From: Paralithodes platypus
Lineage: Eukaryota > Arthropoda > Malacostraca > Decapoda > Lithodidae
Direction: 5' to 3'
Length of the DNA stretch: 64,000 nucleotides
Assembly (NCBI GenBank): GCA_032716605.1
Contig: JAVRFV010002311.1
Span: 3,325,572-3,389,571 of the forward strand
The notes beneath the pieces are model-generated. The model saw nothing but the letters and a program-made list of their open reading frames with translations, ran no database searches and was not told where the DNA came from. Positions 20,101-27,880 of the stretch are shown in pieces. How positions within the stretch are numbered: position 1 is the stretch's first letter; every line of letters starts with the position of its first letter. The translations under genes were made by a program, and so were the position numbers.

Positions 20101-21485
20101 TATAAAATTTGATACAAATTGTAGTTTATTCATACAGAATTTAATAATATTTACCAGAACGTCCCGTACTTCCCAAACTGACTAATTCCTTGAACATGAC
20201 GAGAGTGCGTTGTTATTTGTGCGATTAATTTGCTCGGGAAACAGATTAACTTGCTCATGTGATGGTTTTGTGTTCATTTATTTCAAAATTATATTTTGCT
20301 AAAACGTTATTTCCACATAGTGATTTTGATTTTTGTTTGTTTTTTGTTTTTTGTTTTTTTTCTATGTGATTGAGGGCTCTCCTAGACAAAGTTGAAAGGA
20401 AGGCCTTTTGTATCATTAACTCCCATCCACTCACCAACTCTCTGCAATCTCTCTCTCTCCGCCGCAATGTTGCATCTCTCGCTATTCTATCGCTACTATA
20501 ATAATCAGTGTTCCTCAGAGCTATCCCAGTGCATACCACCTCCTTTACGTAGGGCACGTGGTACCCGTCTTGCAACTCAATCACACCCCTACTCTGTGCA
20601 ACTCTCCAACCCAAGAGTGAAATGTTACTCTCAAGCTTTCTTCTACTCAACAGCTGAGCTCTGGAACACTCTCCCAGAATCATTTTTTCCCGCTTCCTAT
20701 GACTTAAATTGCTTCAAACTCTGTGTGTCCAGGCATTTTGGCTCGAACGTCCCTTGATTTTGGCCCTGTCACTCTTTCAACTATGGGGGAGGCACTCGCT
20801 ATAGGTTAAGCACACCCAGCTTCTGGGAGGCTGCCTTAGCAAGACTGGTAATATGGTCCTTCCAAATGAGAGCAGAAGAAAAAGAGACACCAAGAATATT
20901 GAGAGAAGATGAAGGGTTGATTTTTGTATTGTTGAAGAATAAGGGATAGTCCGCTGGGAGATCCTGACGGGTAGATAGATGGAGAAATTGGGTTTTGGAA
21001 GCATTAAAATTAACAAGGTTTTCTCTGCCCCAATTGGAAATAGTATTTAGATCAGAATTTAAGAGTTGTATGGCTTCATTACGTTTGTCGTTGAGGGATT
21101 GCTGGCTGGGGCGTTCTGAAAAAGTAATGGAGTAGTGTAAGGTTGGGTCGTCTGCGTATGAATGGATGGGAATTAAGGTACAGTTAAGGAGATCATTTAT
21201 TTGTCTATATATTGTGTCGTCCCTGTTTTGGTTTGTTTATTTTTTAAGCTTTACATTATAATTTGACAAAAATCAGGTAAATGTGCTTTCTTTCAGCTGA
21301 GTGAGTGTGTAAGGGTGCTGGGTGATAGATGGAGTGGTGTCAGAGGTGTAAGTGGTGGTAATGGTGGTGGTGTAGAGCATCAGTACCTGGAACCAGTGGT
21401 GGCAGCGAGGGTGTTATCTATCAAGGCAATTGCTGCCACCTGTCGCACCACTACACACCTTGATAAAGTTTTACACAAAATACTG
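11411..21485 (+). CDS. Fragment of a multi-exon host gene, identity unknown
   Basis: Seven short open segments bounded by AG and GT lie in order on the plus strand. Five (16149-16257, 17702-17782, 18211-18295, 19594-19670, 21297-21485) join with matching phases into one frame of about 160 residues. Two upstream segments (11411-11535, 11828-11934) are good exon candidates but leave the wrong phase, so an exon is missing or a boundary is off. The product is leucine-rich and helical in style (LLRMLMEMDLILP, STLITLLTVLPLP, ALLAYLLLALYLH), like HEAT/ARM-type solenoids. I do not recognise the protein. Start and end lie outside the visible part. The introns are packed with mobile elements. Confidence 0.6.
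11612..11765 (+). mobile_element. tRNA-derived SINE-like copy
   Basis: Contains a B-box-like GATTCGAGTCC preceded by TTTCGATGTGAGTATCCTA and followed by GTGCCACATGTATTTGT. The same arrangement is at 17884-18032, 55973-56119 (minus) and 56137-56282. It lies in the intron between candidate exons 1 and 2. The A box is weak. Confidence 0.6.
11828..11934 (+). CDS. Candidate exon 2 of the host gene
   Basis: Flanked by TTTGTAG/G and CTCAG/GTAAGA. The only long open frame encodes CLRALAVQCKKVVSEDD and more. It leaves one extra base, whereas the next exon needs two, so another exon probably lies between them. Confidence 0.45.
12105..12165 (+). mobile_element. LINE A 3'-end remnant with (TAGA)n tail
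   Basis: TGGCCACCCCTTCAGGGATC, then CAATAGATAGATAGATA, match the 3' terminus of LINE A. The Naiad element begins immediately after the microsatellite. Confidence 0.6.
12459..14018 (+). CDS. Naiad GIY-YIG endonuclease, CxC linker and RT fingers
   Basis: Open from 12273; the first ATG in this frame is at 12459, and 12405 is GTG, so 12459 is used. A Cys-rich start (CKCKLC) precedes the GIY-YIG nuclease. Its segments are VIYLITCEKCGIQYVGKT (about 12636-12690), the conserved Arg in LRERAYGHR, HFNTDC, and the catalytic Glu in DRENYWIGK (about 12849). The CEKC plus downstream H residues fit the CCHH metal site of these nucleases. The CxC motif is CVC at about 13510, followed by YSPICHILTGDVELV. The RT fingers start near 13930 (ITTVDKASNN). 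The frame ends at TAA 14016; the RT continues in the +1 frame. No UGA replaces a conserved Cys. Confidence 0.87.
   Translation: MKNNNENNRRLFVDNCKCKLCVNEFDFEHQTFFKSYITNTKFLFLNSSVNVTSPCKVKNVIYLITCEKCGIQYVGKTEQCLRERAYGHRSGIKNGIDSKILLYKHFNTDCTKFDCKYKIIEIVQSNQNVLDRENYWIGKLMTIYPFGLNNQIQNVGNILYKDLLKNDFNNPYFNFPVLNRRPGRHGNRRLNTFNKKKNRSDIKIIVNNLYSLYQNFGIKKLKDSLKGLQKKSFAPFIENILNNKHNFTNKFKNIVFAFMGYIRANPKKSKDNRIKDKVMSTLNYSSKILDKINVNSLINSKKVKSMLPDGCKDFKPLIVYSYERPVGSIICNYNKVLGNLSDNDIFNNNKCVCERVMDMPASRRDALAKFIYSPICHILTGDVELVKHFENDKLAELCRKGFKFRIGSNKVTWDIILKDIVFSVNKLKDKLLKIACCNARELEAWSKLLIKLIRNKIFSLKNEFNLSDFIDYNYNKLKADLINLHKHFVITTVDKASNNYSFTCKKFYLENMKKELGIN
14008..15294 (+). CDS. Naiad reverse transcriptase, C-terminal part
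   Basis: Open from 14008 in the frame next to the endonuclease frame; the first ATG is 14173. RT signatures of Penelope-like elements are LPKFHKRPYKYRFIAG (about 14176), an extended segment, motif A FDFSTLYTNLP (about 14418), motif B GIPMGGNASP (about 14680), motif C YIDDI (about 14838) and a thumb ending FNLFRVNYCDC. The catalytic Asp residues are intact. It overlaps the end of the upstream frame by 11 nt. A single indel near 14005-14015, or less likely a programmed +1 shift, would explain the split. Confidence 0.87.
   Translation, partial: VLIKGNILRKNICGNSVYEIQNNLNIDNLIDEHTKKNIIFDIKLSDKNKCIAKLYMLPKFHKRPYKYRFIAGAKFATTKTLSEQVVNCLKYIKSTHKRYCNTIMKRTGINYYWSVDNSLEVIDKINTMPKVTSVHSFDFSTLYTNLPLDLVYSELCFIIDLHFDRFVRNGNFFINVYTYFNNASLSSTPTSSVYFDRTKLKDALKFLLFNTYVRFGPYIFKQILGIPMGGNASPLIADLFLLALEFKYIKDLVDSSKKNKIPEKLALAKLLSNNSRYIDDILVCNLLNFNQVAKLIYPNSIPLTQCNVNYKIENFLDINIEIVNEQCILKVYHKVDDFNFNVINFPFPSSNIDSKITYNCFYSQLIRFCKICTKVDDFWARARLLYRLLVDRGFEASKLFHKFNLFRVNYCDCILKFDINNFNQAFLT
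15295..16070 (+). other. Naiad 3' noncoding region
   Basis: AT-rich, no coding. From about 15780 on (CCAGAACGTCCCGGACTTCC, GGAAACAGATTAACTTGTTC, TTGGTTTGTTTAGTTTGCAA) it is repeated at 20.1 kb and, inverted, at 34.9-35.2 kb, so it is the terminal part of a dispersed family. Confidence 0.75.
16149..16257 (+). CDS. Host gene exon (phase-consistent set, 1 of 5)
   Basis: TTATGCAG/C acceptor and TATCAG/GTGAGA donor. Encodes LVGWKQCSEEGVDLLRM and more, ending LFYQ in phase 0, which fits the next exon at 17702. One leading base needs two from an unseen upstream exon. Confidence 0.62.
16361..16900 (+). mobile_element. SINE-like retroposon with (AAC)n tail and 14-bp target duplication
   Basis: 540 bp flanked by AACCATTTCGCTTG at 16347-16360 and 16901-16914. 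It ends in (AAC)n at about 16880-16900. No protein is recognised. Truncated copies of its 3' end plus tail occur on the minus strand at 26793-26836 and 59480-59546. Long duplication plus simple-repeat tail indicate LINE-machinery retroposition. No convincing pol III boxes were seen. Confidence 0.8.
17133..17612. mobile_element. Foldback MITE 'F', about 480-bp palindrome
   Basis: Two arms of about 220 bp are mirror images. The left begins ACTCAGGCCCATTCCCCACT, has poly-T, then GCCGACTCATAATAGAGCCC; the right ends with the complements, TGGGGATTGGGCCTGAGTA. The loop is near 17370-17390. Partial copies are at 27881-28065 and 29228-29306. It lies in a host-gene intron. Confidence 0.85.
17702..17782 (+). 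CDS. Host gene exon (2 of 5)
   Basis: CCTTTCAG/TATCG acceptor and TTCAAG/GTATTG donor, exactly 27 codons: YRVDMTAAALSTLITLLTV through KYFK. Phase 0 at both ends. Confidence 0.65.
17884..18032 (+). mobile_element. tRNA-derived SINE copy
   Basis: GTGGTGCGATGCATAAGGTG (A-box-like), then GTGAGCATCCTGGGTTCGAA (B box GGTTCGAATCC across its end), spaced as in tRNA promoters. The tail ends ATAGATAGATAA, the same simple repeat used by LINE A, which suggests but does not prove shared machinery. Best-preserved copy in the window. Confidence 0.65.
18211..18295 (+). CDS. Host gene exon (3 of 5)
   Basis: TTTTCCACAG/AATGAC acceptor and CTATAG/GTAAGA donor; 28 codons plus one base, encoding NDTALISRDQKVESG through PIQTI. 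LINE A copy 2 follows only about 50 bp downstream in the intron. Confidence 0.65.
18347..19085 (-). mobile_element. LINE A copy 2, 5'-truncated
   Basis: About 740 bp, nearly identical to 9245-9983 of copy 1, with (TATC)n at its 3' end. Similarity stops at CGCACAC (19085). Confidence 0.88.
18362..19085 (-). pseudogene. LINE A RT thumb and C-terminal tail, intact frame
   Basis: About 240 residues open to the 5' truncation point: VCEKRNLKVNTGKSKVMV, YLGSVLSKDGTMDEEV, LTYGSEAWTLVERL, RWFGHMERM, RGRGRP. No palm or catalytic Asp, so it cannot be active. Useful as the reference that shows the indels in copy 1. Confidence 0.8.
19133..19238. repeat. 52-bp tandem duplication
   Basis: A unit starting TGTACTGTACATTATTGTTA occurs twice in a row in AT-rich intron sequence. 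The surrounding 19086-19593 holds no gene, only AT-rich runs such as repeated ACTTTATA words near 19460-19520. Confidence 0.75.
19594..19670 (+). CDS. Host gene exon (4 of 5), unusual acceptor
   Basis: Encodes VLSLSSPALLAYLLLALYLH through PATAK and ends GCCAAG/GTATAG. The strong acceptor TTTTAG at 19575-19580 would leave stops in all three frames. Using GTAGTGAG/TG at 19593 restores the phase from the previous exon. Either this weaker site is used or the gene copy is damaged. Confidence 0.5.
19695..19898 (+). mobile_element. LINE A copy 3, short 3' fragment
   Basis: Matches the last 200 bp of LINE A (GTATGAGAGCGAGATGG, GGATCACGGCATCAGGCAAT) and lies only 25 bp after the exon donor at 19670. 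Confidence 0.82.
20020..20340 (+). mobile_element. Naiad 3' fragment, left part
   Basis: Diverged copy of 15630-16000 (CGTTAGTGAGTGTTGTA, CCAGAACGTCCCGTACTTCC, GGAAACAGATTAACTTGCTC). It is split by the LINE C insertion; the remaining end resumes at about 21210. Confidence 0.75.
20353..21207 (-). mobile_element. LINE C copy with an internal inversion
   Basis: 20353-20375 is the reverse complement of the LINE C 3' tail (CTATGTGATTGAGG). 20370-20805 matches 62832-63263 in the plus direction. 20811-21207 is the reverse complement of about 62720-62340. Overall this is a minus-strand insertion whose last 430 bp are flipped in place, with about 110 bp lost at one breakpoint. It sits inside the Naiad fragment. 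The minus-strand part retains YADD coding (TAC at the Tyr codon). Confidence 0.85.
21210..21265 (+). mobile_element. Naiad 3' fragment, right part
   Basis: TGTCGTCCCTGTTTTGGTTT and AGCTTTACATTATA match the Naiad 3' end (16015-16065) and continue the fragment broken at 20340. Confidence 0.6.
21297..21485 (+). CDS. Host gene exon (5 of 5)
   Basis: TTTCTTTCAG/CTGAGT acceptor and ATACTG/GTAGGT donor, exactly 63 codons in phase 0. Encodes LSECVRVLGDRWSGVRG, a Gly-rich stretch, then EPVVAARVLSIKAIAATCR through HKIL. No further exon was found downstream in the window. Confidence 0.65.
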
Positions 21486-21976
21486 GTAGGTCAACTCATC
21501 TTGTTTCCTTTCAATCTAACTAGACCTGCTTATATCTCTATATTGTATAGTTTACTTAAGATAAAATCTAAGAAAAGTATTATTAACCCCCGAGGAGGTT
21601 AGGGGGGCCTCTACCCATGTGGTAGAGGCAATATAAGAATACAGTATGCCCCACATGTTTACTGCGTGTCATAAGGGGCGACTGATAGGTGGATGACGTA
21701 AAATCTGGGCCACCGTTCATCCTGTGTGGTACATTTCAGCCTCATGGTACGTACAGGACCCCAGAGCGCCAAATCTAGACTCTGGAATGGCTTCCTTAGG
21801 GTATTTTGGGTGGTTCCATATTTGCATGGAACTAGAGACTTGGTAACTTCACCCCCTATCTGTCATATACTGTATATATATCATTGCTTCATGTTTTAGC
21901 AGCCAGTTTTTGTTACAATATTTATTACTAGTTAGAAACTATTTTGTAATTATTAAAGCCTATAGGAAAGTGACTA
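21486..21976. other. Intronic or intergenic sequence, unassigned
   Basis: No coding found. Around 21590-21890 is a GC-richer block (CCTCTACCCATGTGGTAGAG, ATAAGGGGCGACTGATAGGT) that looks like part of an unrecognised dispersed repeat. No second copy lies in this window. Confidence 0.35.
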
Positions 21977-23104
21977 CAGTGGAGCCCCCATCCTAGCTGC
22001 TAATCGGTTCCGCAGAAATAGAGCTAGGATTGAAACAGCCAAGATCGGGGCACTGTTCTTATGGGGAAAATTCAATCGGTTCCGTGCTCATGCCAAAATT
22101 TGCGTATTTTTCTATATTTTGCCTATGAAAACATGTTTTATTGTACACAAATTAAATTTTATGCATTATAATGTATCATATAATACACCATAGAATAAGT
22201 TTTTAATAACTAGAAACAAAGGCCCAATATCTAAACAATTACCACACTTTTTCCCAGTGTTAGGCTATGAAAACATGTTTTTTGTCTAGGCTACATCAAG
22301 TAGCCTAGGCCTAAATCTTATGCATTGTAAATAATAATGTAGACATGGCTAAATGACAGTCCTGATAAATACTGTAGATTGGGGCATTGTTTCTATTATG
22401 CGAAAATTTTTAGGCCTAGCCTAGGCCTAGGTTCTAAATTCGTCCAGCCACCCCTCAAGTACCCATTTCGCCCCAAATACATATTATGAGGAAAAGACGT
22501 ATAAATACATATTATGAGAAGATTACTTACCACACAGATTTTATTATAAATAATTGTCATATTTAGCCTAGCCTAGGCTAACATCGTCTAGGCTAGGCAT
22601 TTCAATCGCTTTCGTCCGACATGGACTGGTCTTTGCTCTGTGTTTTGAGCATGAAATTCCTTCATTGCTACCACCAGGCCAACCATCCCTATCACTAGAT
22701 GTACTAGAGGTTATAATAAACGCGAGAGATAAGGGGTTCAGGCACAAAAAGGCTTGCAAACGGTTGTTTTGTCAACACAGATACTAGCTAAACTGCAAGC
22801 GTCTGCTTAGTGATGACGTCATACAAAGATGGCGGCATCTTGTGCATTTGACGATCGGATCTCGGATTCACTCGGATTTCGTCTCTCGGCAAGCACCTGG
22901 CAGATTCTTTCGTTATGTTAAAACAAAATTATTGTTTTTGTTTGTTTTCTAGTTTTATGTCGAGTTTTTCGTTATTTTTGCTACTTTTTCGGGTTCCGGC
23001 TGGGATTTTGATGTGAGAATTGAGGCTTTTGGCGCGAGATTTGAAATTGGGAATATTTGGTGTGTGGTGCGAGAATTGAATCAGCGAAAATGGGGGCCCC
23101 ACTG
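21977..23104. mobile_element. TA-flanked MITE, 1128 bp (Tigger/pogo-like)
   Basis: Termini CAGTGGAGCCCCCAT and, inverted, CAGTGGGGCCCCCAT, each next to TA (21975-21976; 23105-23106). There is no transposase. Internal ATGAAAACATGTTTT and TAGGCCTAGCCTAGG words are repeated. TA duplication and a CAGTGG end fit Tigger-type elements. 23107-23337 beyond it holds nothing recognisable. Confidence 0.75.
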
Positions 23105-23520
23105 TACTACCATTGCTTAGCTATTAAGAAAATATGGCCATAACGCCCAACACGCGCCGATTCCGCGGGTACGGAGCGTAAGAAGACTGCCGAGGTGGAA
23201 GGGTTAAAGACCGCTTAATCCACAGAGTGTGTGGTTTCAGTCCTTTTACTGTACTACAGTACCTGTACAATAAGGTCTTGTCACAACACTGCCATATCAT
23301 GTCATCACTATGGCTGATGTTGGTATAGCGATAATAGTACAGTTGACCCTCACAAATTCGGACTAAAAGAGACTGGGCCTTGTCCAAATTCAGGAAAAGT
23401 CCGGATTCAGAAAATAGTGTACGGGGGGGCCACACACGCATACACATACGCACACACATTATTAATATTAATAGCCTAGCAGTAAATAAAAGTTACGTAA
23501 TATACAGTACTGTACAGTAC

Positions 23521-24909
23521 TCACCTTATCCTAAATCTTCTATTTACACTATGTACAGGGGTTGATTGAAGGGGGTTAATCAGAATCCGAGGTCGAATCC
23601 ACGACCATCGGATCATCCACCTCACATCCACATCCACTACTGGGACCCGGCTGAGGCTCCTGGGTGGTGGCTGGCCGGCGATGGTCGGGGGCACTACTGG
23701 GACCCGGCTGAGGCTCCTGGGTGGTGGCATTACTGGGACCTGGCTGAGGCTCCTGGGTGGTGGCACTACTGGGACCCGGCTGAGGCTCCTGGGTGGTGGC
23801 ACTACTGGGACCCGGCTGAGGCTCCTGGGTGGTGGCACTACTGGGACCCGGCTGAGGCTCCTGGGTGGTGGCACTACTGGGACCTGGCTGAGGCTCCTGG
23901 GTGGTGGCACTACTGGGACCTGGCTGAGGCTCCTGGGTGGTGGCACTACTGGGACCCGGCTGAGGCTCCTGGGTGGTGGCACTACTGGGACCTGGCTGAG
24001 GCTCCTGGGTGGTGGCACTACTGGGACCCGGCTGAGGCTCCTGGGTGGTGGCACTACTGGGACCCGGCTGAGGCTCCTGGGTGGTGGCACTACTGGGACC
24101 CGGCTGAGGCTCCTGGTGGTGGCACTACTGGGACCCGGCTGAGGCTCCTGGGTGGTGGCATTACTGGGACCTGGCTGAGGCTCCTGGGTGGTGGCATTAC
24201 TGGGACCCGGCTGAGGCTCCTGGGTGGTGGCATTACTGGGACCCGGCTGAGGCGCCTGGTGGTGGCATACTGGGACCCGCTGAGGCTCCTGGGTGGTGGC
24301 ATTACTGGGACCTGGCTGAGGCTCCTGGGTGGTGGCATTACTGGGACCTGGCTGAGGCTCCTGGGTGGTGGCACTACTGGGACCCGGCTGAGGCTCCTGG
24401 GTGGCACTACTGGGACCTGGCTGAGGCTCCTGGGTGGTGGCACTACTGGGACCCGGCTGAGACTCCTGGGTGGTGGCACTACTGGGACCTGGCTGAGGCT
24501 CCTGGGTGGTGGCACTACTGGGACCCGGCTGAGACTCCTGGGTGGTGGCTAGGGTGGCTGTGGCTGGCCGGCGAAAGAAAGAGTGGATTTTCGTCTGCCT
24601 ACCCACTTGGTGCTGCTTCAGTATGATTGCCTCCCTGAGTAAACGTAGCTGGGTGTAGTGTGACGCTACCTCAGGAGTGTATTCAGTGAAGGCAATCAGG
24701 TCGTCCACACTGGCCCTCAGTGACGATAGTTTGTGTCGGTTTACTGGTTCCTCTTCCTCGTCACTGCTCTCTTCTTCTGCTTCTTGGCTCTGGATCTGTT
24801 CTGCGATCTGTTCATGAGTGTAAATTTCATGCCCTGGTACTATCTCTGCCTCGTCCAGCCAATCTTGAACATCTTCCACAGTGACATCCTTTTCCCCAGC
24901 ATTCCTCAA
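23521..24909 (-). pseudogene. Tigger transposase C-terminus with repeat expansion
   Basis: An acidic region (EEESSDEEEE) and a conserved tail (RASVDDLIAFTEYTPEVASHY, then FFRRPA) lead into about 25 copies of a 12-residue Pro/Gln/Ser repeat (TTQEPQPGPSSA). A one-base slip partway moves the repeat into a Pro/Val/Ser-rich frame, so the end is not native. The acidic C-terminus itself is typical of Tigger proteins. Confidence 0.8.
23636..24552. repeat. 36-bp minisatellite inside the transposase
   Basis: About 25 units beginning GGCACTACTGGGACCCGGCT. Main variants are CACTAC/CATTAC and CCCGG/CCTGG. A few units carry 1-3 base losses (near 24110, 24255-24285, 24400). The period equals 12 codons. Confidence 0.95.
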
Positions 24910-25026
24910 TAGGTTGTGGAAATCAGCAGCCGCATCATTACCAAACCCCTCGAAGTCGTTGGGATCATCATCGGCATGAAGGAATGGTTTCCAACAGTTG
25001 GCTAAGGTGGAAATTTGTAGGCTATC

Positions 25027-25368
25027 CTAAGCAGAGCAAAGATTGCAAATAGCAGAGCGGATGTTATAGGCTTTGATGTTAGCCAGTGTGCGTGCCCCAC
25101 GAGTATCCTGTACTGAGTCGGACTCGTCCTCCAGCACCACCAGGACTTCATTGAGGTACTTCCTGGTATATTTCCTCTTGAGGGCGCTAATAATGCCCTG
25201 GTCCATGGGCTGGATAAGTGCTGTGGTGTTAGGCGGGAGGTATATATCAGCGCTGGGGTGGGCTGGGGCATTATCCAACAATAGAACTGCCTTCACTTCG
25301 TCTCTGGGGATGCCCAAAACTTCTACTTGATATCTCATGACAGCTGGCACGAAGTATTCGAAAAACAT
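25027..25368 (-). pseudogene. Tigger transposase, middle DDE part
   Basis: FFEYFVPAVMRYQ, second Asp in LLLDNAPAHP, third in PMDQGIISALKRKYTRKYL. With the first Asp upstream this completes the DDD triad expected for Tigger. Frameshifts at about 25370 and 25020 separate it from its neighbours. Confidence 0.85.
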
Positions 25369-25450
25369 GCAGTAAAACTAGCGCAGTTGAACCAGGCTTT
25401 CTTGCTGTGGTAATACTTGGCTGGCAGTTCTGTTTCGATGTCTAGGTTCC

Positions 25451-26200
25451 TCATTGCATGTGGCCTCTTGCTTTTTCCCACAATCGCCAGCTTGAGACGG
25501 TGCGTGCCACTGGCATTTCCCCCACACAGGGCTGATAATCGTTCCTTGGATAACTAAGTTTCTTTCCTTTTGTTTTCCCCTCATGCTTCGTTACCTGGGT
25601 ATTTTTGGGCATAGAACGCCAGTAAAATCCAGTCTCATCGGCGTTATATACTTGAGAGAGGGTTAGGTTCTCTTCCTCCACAAGCTTATGGAAACGAGCA
25701 CGGAAAGCTTCTATCCCAGAACTGTCTGCACTCCCACTTTCCCCATGAGTTTTAACATTAAACAATCCATGTCGATTCCTAAACCGCCATAACCAACCAT
25801 CACTACCCTTAAAGTTAGCTAGGCCTAAATTTTCAGCCAGCTTCACTGCGGCGGTCATAATCTCCACACCCCGTACATTCACGCCACTAGACCTCTCCTG
25901 AAGAAACCACTTCAGTACAGCTGCATCTAGCTGGGAATGATCAGCTGTGGTCATATTTTTCCTTGGTCTTGCTTTGCCAGTTTTAGATTTATTGCCTTCG
26001 ACACAAAATTTAGCAGCATAGTTCTTTAACTTGTCCTTGGTCTTACGTATATCGGAGACGGTTTGCTTCTTGCACCCATACTCCTCACAAACCTGGAGCA
26101 CTGTACGACCATTCTCAAGCTTCCTTATCAGTTCTAGCTTTTGTTCTACACTCAGAGTAACCTTTACCCGCTTGACAGTCTTTTGAGGCTTGGGGGGCAT
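25451..26200 (-). pseudogene. Tigger transposase, DNA-binding part and first DDE motif
   Basis: Start at MPPKPQKTVK (26200). A psq-type helix-turn-helix lies at about residues 19-50 (VCEEYGCKKQTVSDI) and a CENPB-type helix-turn-helix at about 65-140 (DGWLWRFRNRHGL). The first catalytic Asp is in YNADETGFYW. The frame is lost after KLSYPRND; 25370-25590 holds the missing segment in other frames. Confidence 0.85.
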
Positions 26201-26504
26201 GGTGGCTGGCAATGAAAGTCGATAATAACACCTTAATAACCAGGTAGTCGCACGGCGGGTTGTAAACAAGCTTGAATGACTAGGCGGGAACGGGTGGCGT
26301 CACCCGTCGCGAGAGCCACCTACCGGACAAAATTTTAAGTATTCGGACAAGTATGCGTTACGGTACGCACTACCGGACGATCGGACCGGACTCCGGATTG
26401 TGTCCGGATTGTTGAAAGTCCGGATTGGTGAAGTCCGGATTTGCGAGGGTCGAGTTAGCAAGACTCAACTAAGTTGGGATATTTGCCACAGATCGCTTGA
26501 TATT

Positions 26505-26590
26505 TACCAATTGCACGGCCTGGGCTCGAAATGGCGACCCTTCTATCAGCAGCCAAATGCGCTACCGACAATGTTAAAGTTATTCTATAT
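26505..26590 (-). mobile_element. tRNA-like sequence, probably a SINE head
   Basis: On the minus strand TCGGTAGCGCATTTGGCTG resembles an A box and D arm, and ATTTCGAGCCC a B box and T arm, about 30 bp apart. The acceptor stem is not convincing, so it is a tRNA-derived repeat rather than a gene. Confidence 0.5.
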
Positions 26591-26792
26591 TGTTGCCTTT
26601 ATGCCGCTGGAAGTGATTAAATAGACAAAATAATCCAACTTCATTTTAACTTTTCCCATATTCCCTCTTGCACTAAATCCAGTCTCAAAACAACATTGCC
26701 CCAGTTTGACACTTATCTATTCATTCTGCTGATCTATTTACCCATTCACATATCTCCTTCCCTCCAACACACACACTTGCATACATATACAG

Positions 26793-26836
26793 TACAGTTG
26801 TTGTTGTTGTTGTTCCCAAAGCTGCCTTGCTTTAAG
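26793..26836 (-). mobile_element. 3' stub of the (AAC)n SINE-like element
   Basis: (GTT)n followed by CCCAAAGCTGCCTTGCTT is the inverse of the 3' end and tail of the 16361-16900 element. The rest of 26458-27672 is non-coding apart from the traces listed. Confidence 0.5.
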
Positions 26837-26999
26837 TATTACACATTTAAAATAGGCAGTGACAGTATTTCTTTCCTTGCTTGTGTTTACTGTATTATAT
26901 ATAGGATTTAATGTGTTCCATGTGGTATTTTATAGCTCTTAAGGTTCGGATATCACCTGTCACATTATCATTAGAAGTATTAAAACTTATTTATATTAA

Positions 27000-27165
27000 T
27001 ATAGCCTACTGTATATGGAATATATATATATCAATATATATTTAGGCTATAGACTACATATGGAATATATTTCCACGACATAGCCTACTAATTCACGCCA
27101 AACACTATTGTCGTATACTGTATATTTAGGCTACTAATTTATGTAAAGAGTAGCCTACTATTTAG
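27000..27165. repeat. Degenerate satellite-like words
   Basis: TAGCCTACTG, TAGCCTACTA and GTATACTGTA...GGCTACTA...ATGTAAAGAGTAGCC follow the word order of the 30-bp satellite monomer at 35.3 kb, with substitutions and small insertions. Confidence 0.45.
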
Positions 27166-27376
27166 CACGTCGCATTAACCGAACCTATAATACTTTAGTG
27201 CATGACAAATTATGGTAATGTATGTTATGGGAAAAGTGTATGGGTCAAGATTAGGTTCTTATTTTGCTCCCTAGTCCTCCATCAAGCTTAAAATAATACT
27301 GCTAAGACCCTCCCTTTGAGATAAATTTGTAAATTGTTTGGTAGAAAAATGTCCCGTCCCATGTGTCCCCCAGTGT

Positions 27377-27488
27377 GTGTCTGCAGGGAGGGAGGGGATA
27401 TGGAGTGTGATGTATTATCCACACGATCGATATAAGTGCTTGTGTGTGTGCATGTCTGTGTCTGCAGGGAGGGAGGGGGTATGGAGAA
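27377..27488. repeat. Imperfect 81-bp duplication
   Basis: GTGTCTGCAGGGAGGGAGGG with the following TATGGAG appears at about 27377 and 27458, separated by a TG-rich spacer. Confidence 0.6.
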
Positions 27489-27672
27489 TGGGGTGATACA
27501 CACATGTGCTCGTACGTACCATAAGTTTTTGATCGTCTGGACGTTTTGTCATTCCCTATACTGTACCCCCTTCCTCCCCGCACACACACATATAAGGATG
27601 CACGCATGCACAGTACTCATTATCGAGTCGCAGTAACTCCTACAGTACACCTAGATTTTTTATATATATTTT

Positions 27673-27880
27673 TTTCTATGTGAGTGAAGGAGACAAAAGG
27701 CAGAACTCCCTTAGGCAAGTGCCTCCCCCAGAGTTGAAAAAGTGACAGGGCCAAAATCAAGGGACGTTTGAGCCAAAATCCTGGACACACGGAGTTTGAA
27801 GCAATTTAAGTCATAGGAAGAGGGAAAGACTGATTCTGGAAGAGAGTTCCAGAGCTCAGCTGTTGAATAGAAGAAAGACT
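27673..27880 (-). pseudogene. LINE C 3'-end fragment
   Basis: Inverse of about 63080-63290, including the C-terminal coding (FFYSTAELWNSLPESVFPS) and the CTATGTGAG tail end. It abuts a partial foldback MITE F. Confidence 0.85.

Larger units (their letters stand above)
23340..26455 (-). mobile_element. Tigger (pogo-superfamily) DNA transposon, decayed
   Basis: 3.1 kb between matching ends: CAGTTGACCCTC...AATTCGGAC at left, and the inverse of CCGGATTTGCGAGGGTCGAG at right. TA occurs at 23338-23339 and 26456-26457. The transposase is on the minus strand, broken into several frames. Confidence 0.88.

Noticed and set aside
23566..24552. Plus-strand Trp/Ala/Pro repeat protein
   Set aside because: Shadow of the minisatellite within the minus-strand Tigger transposase.
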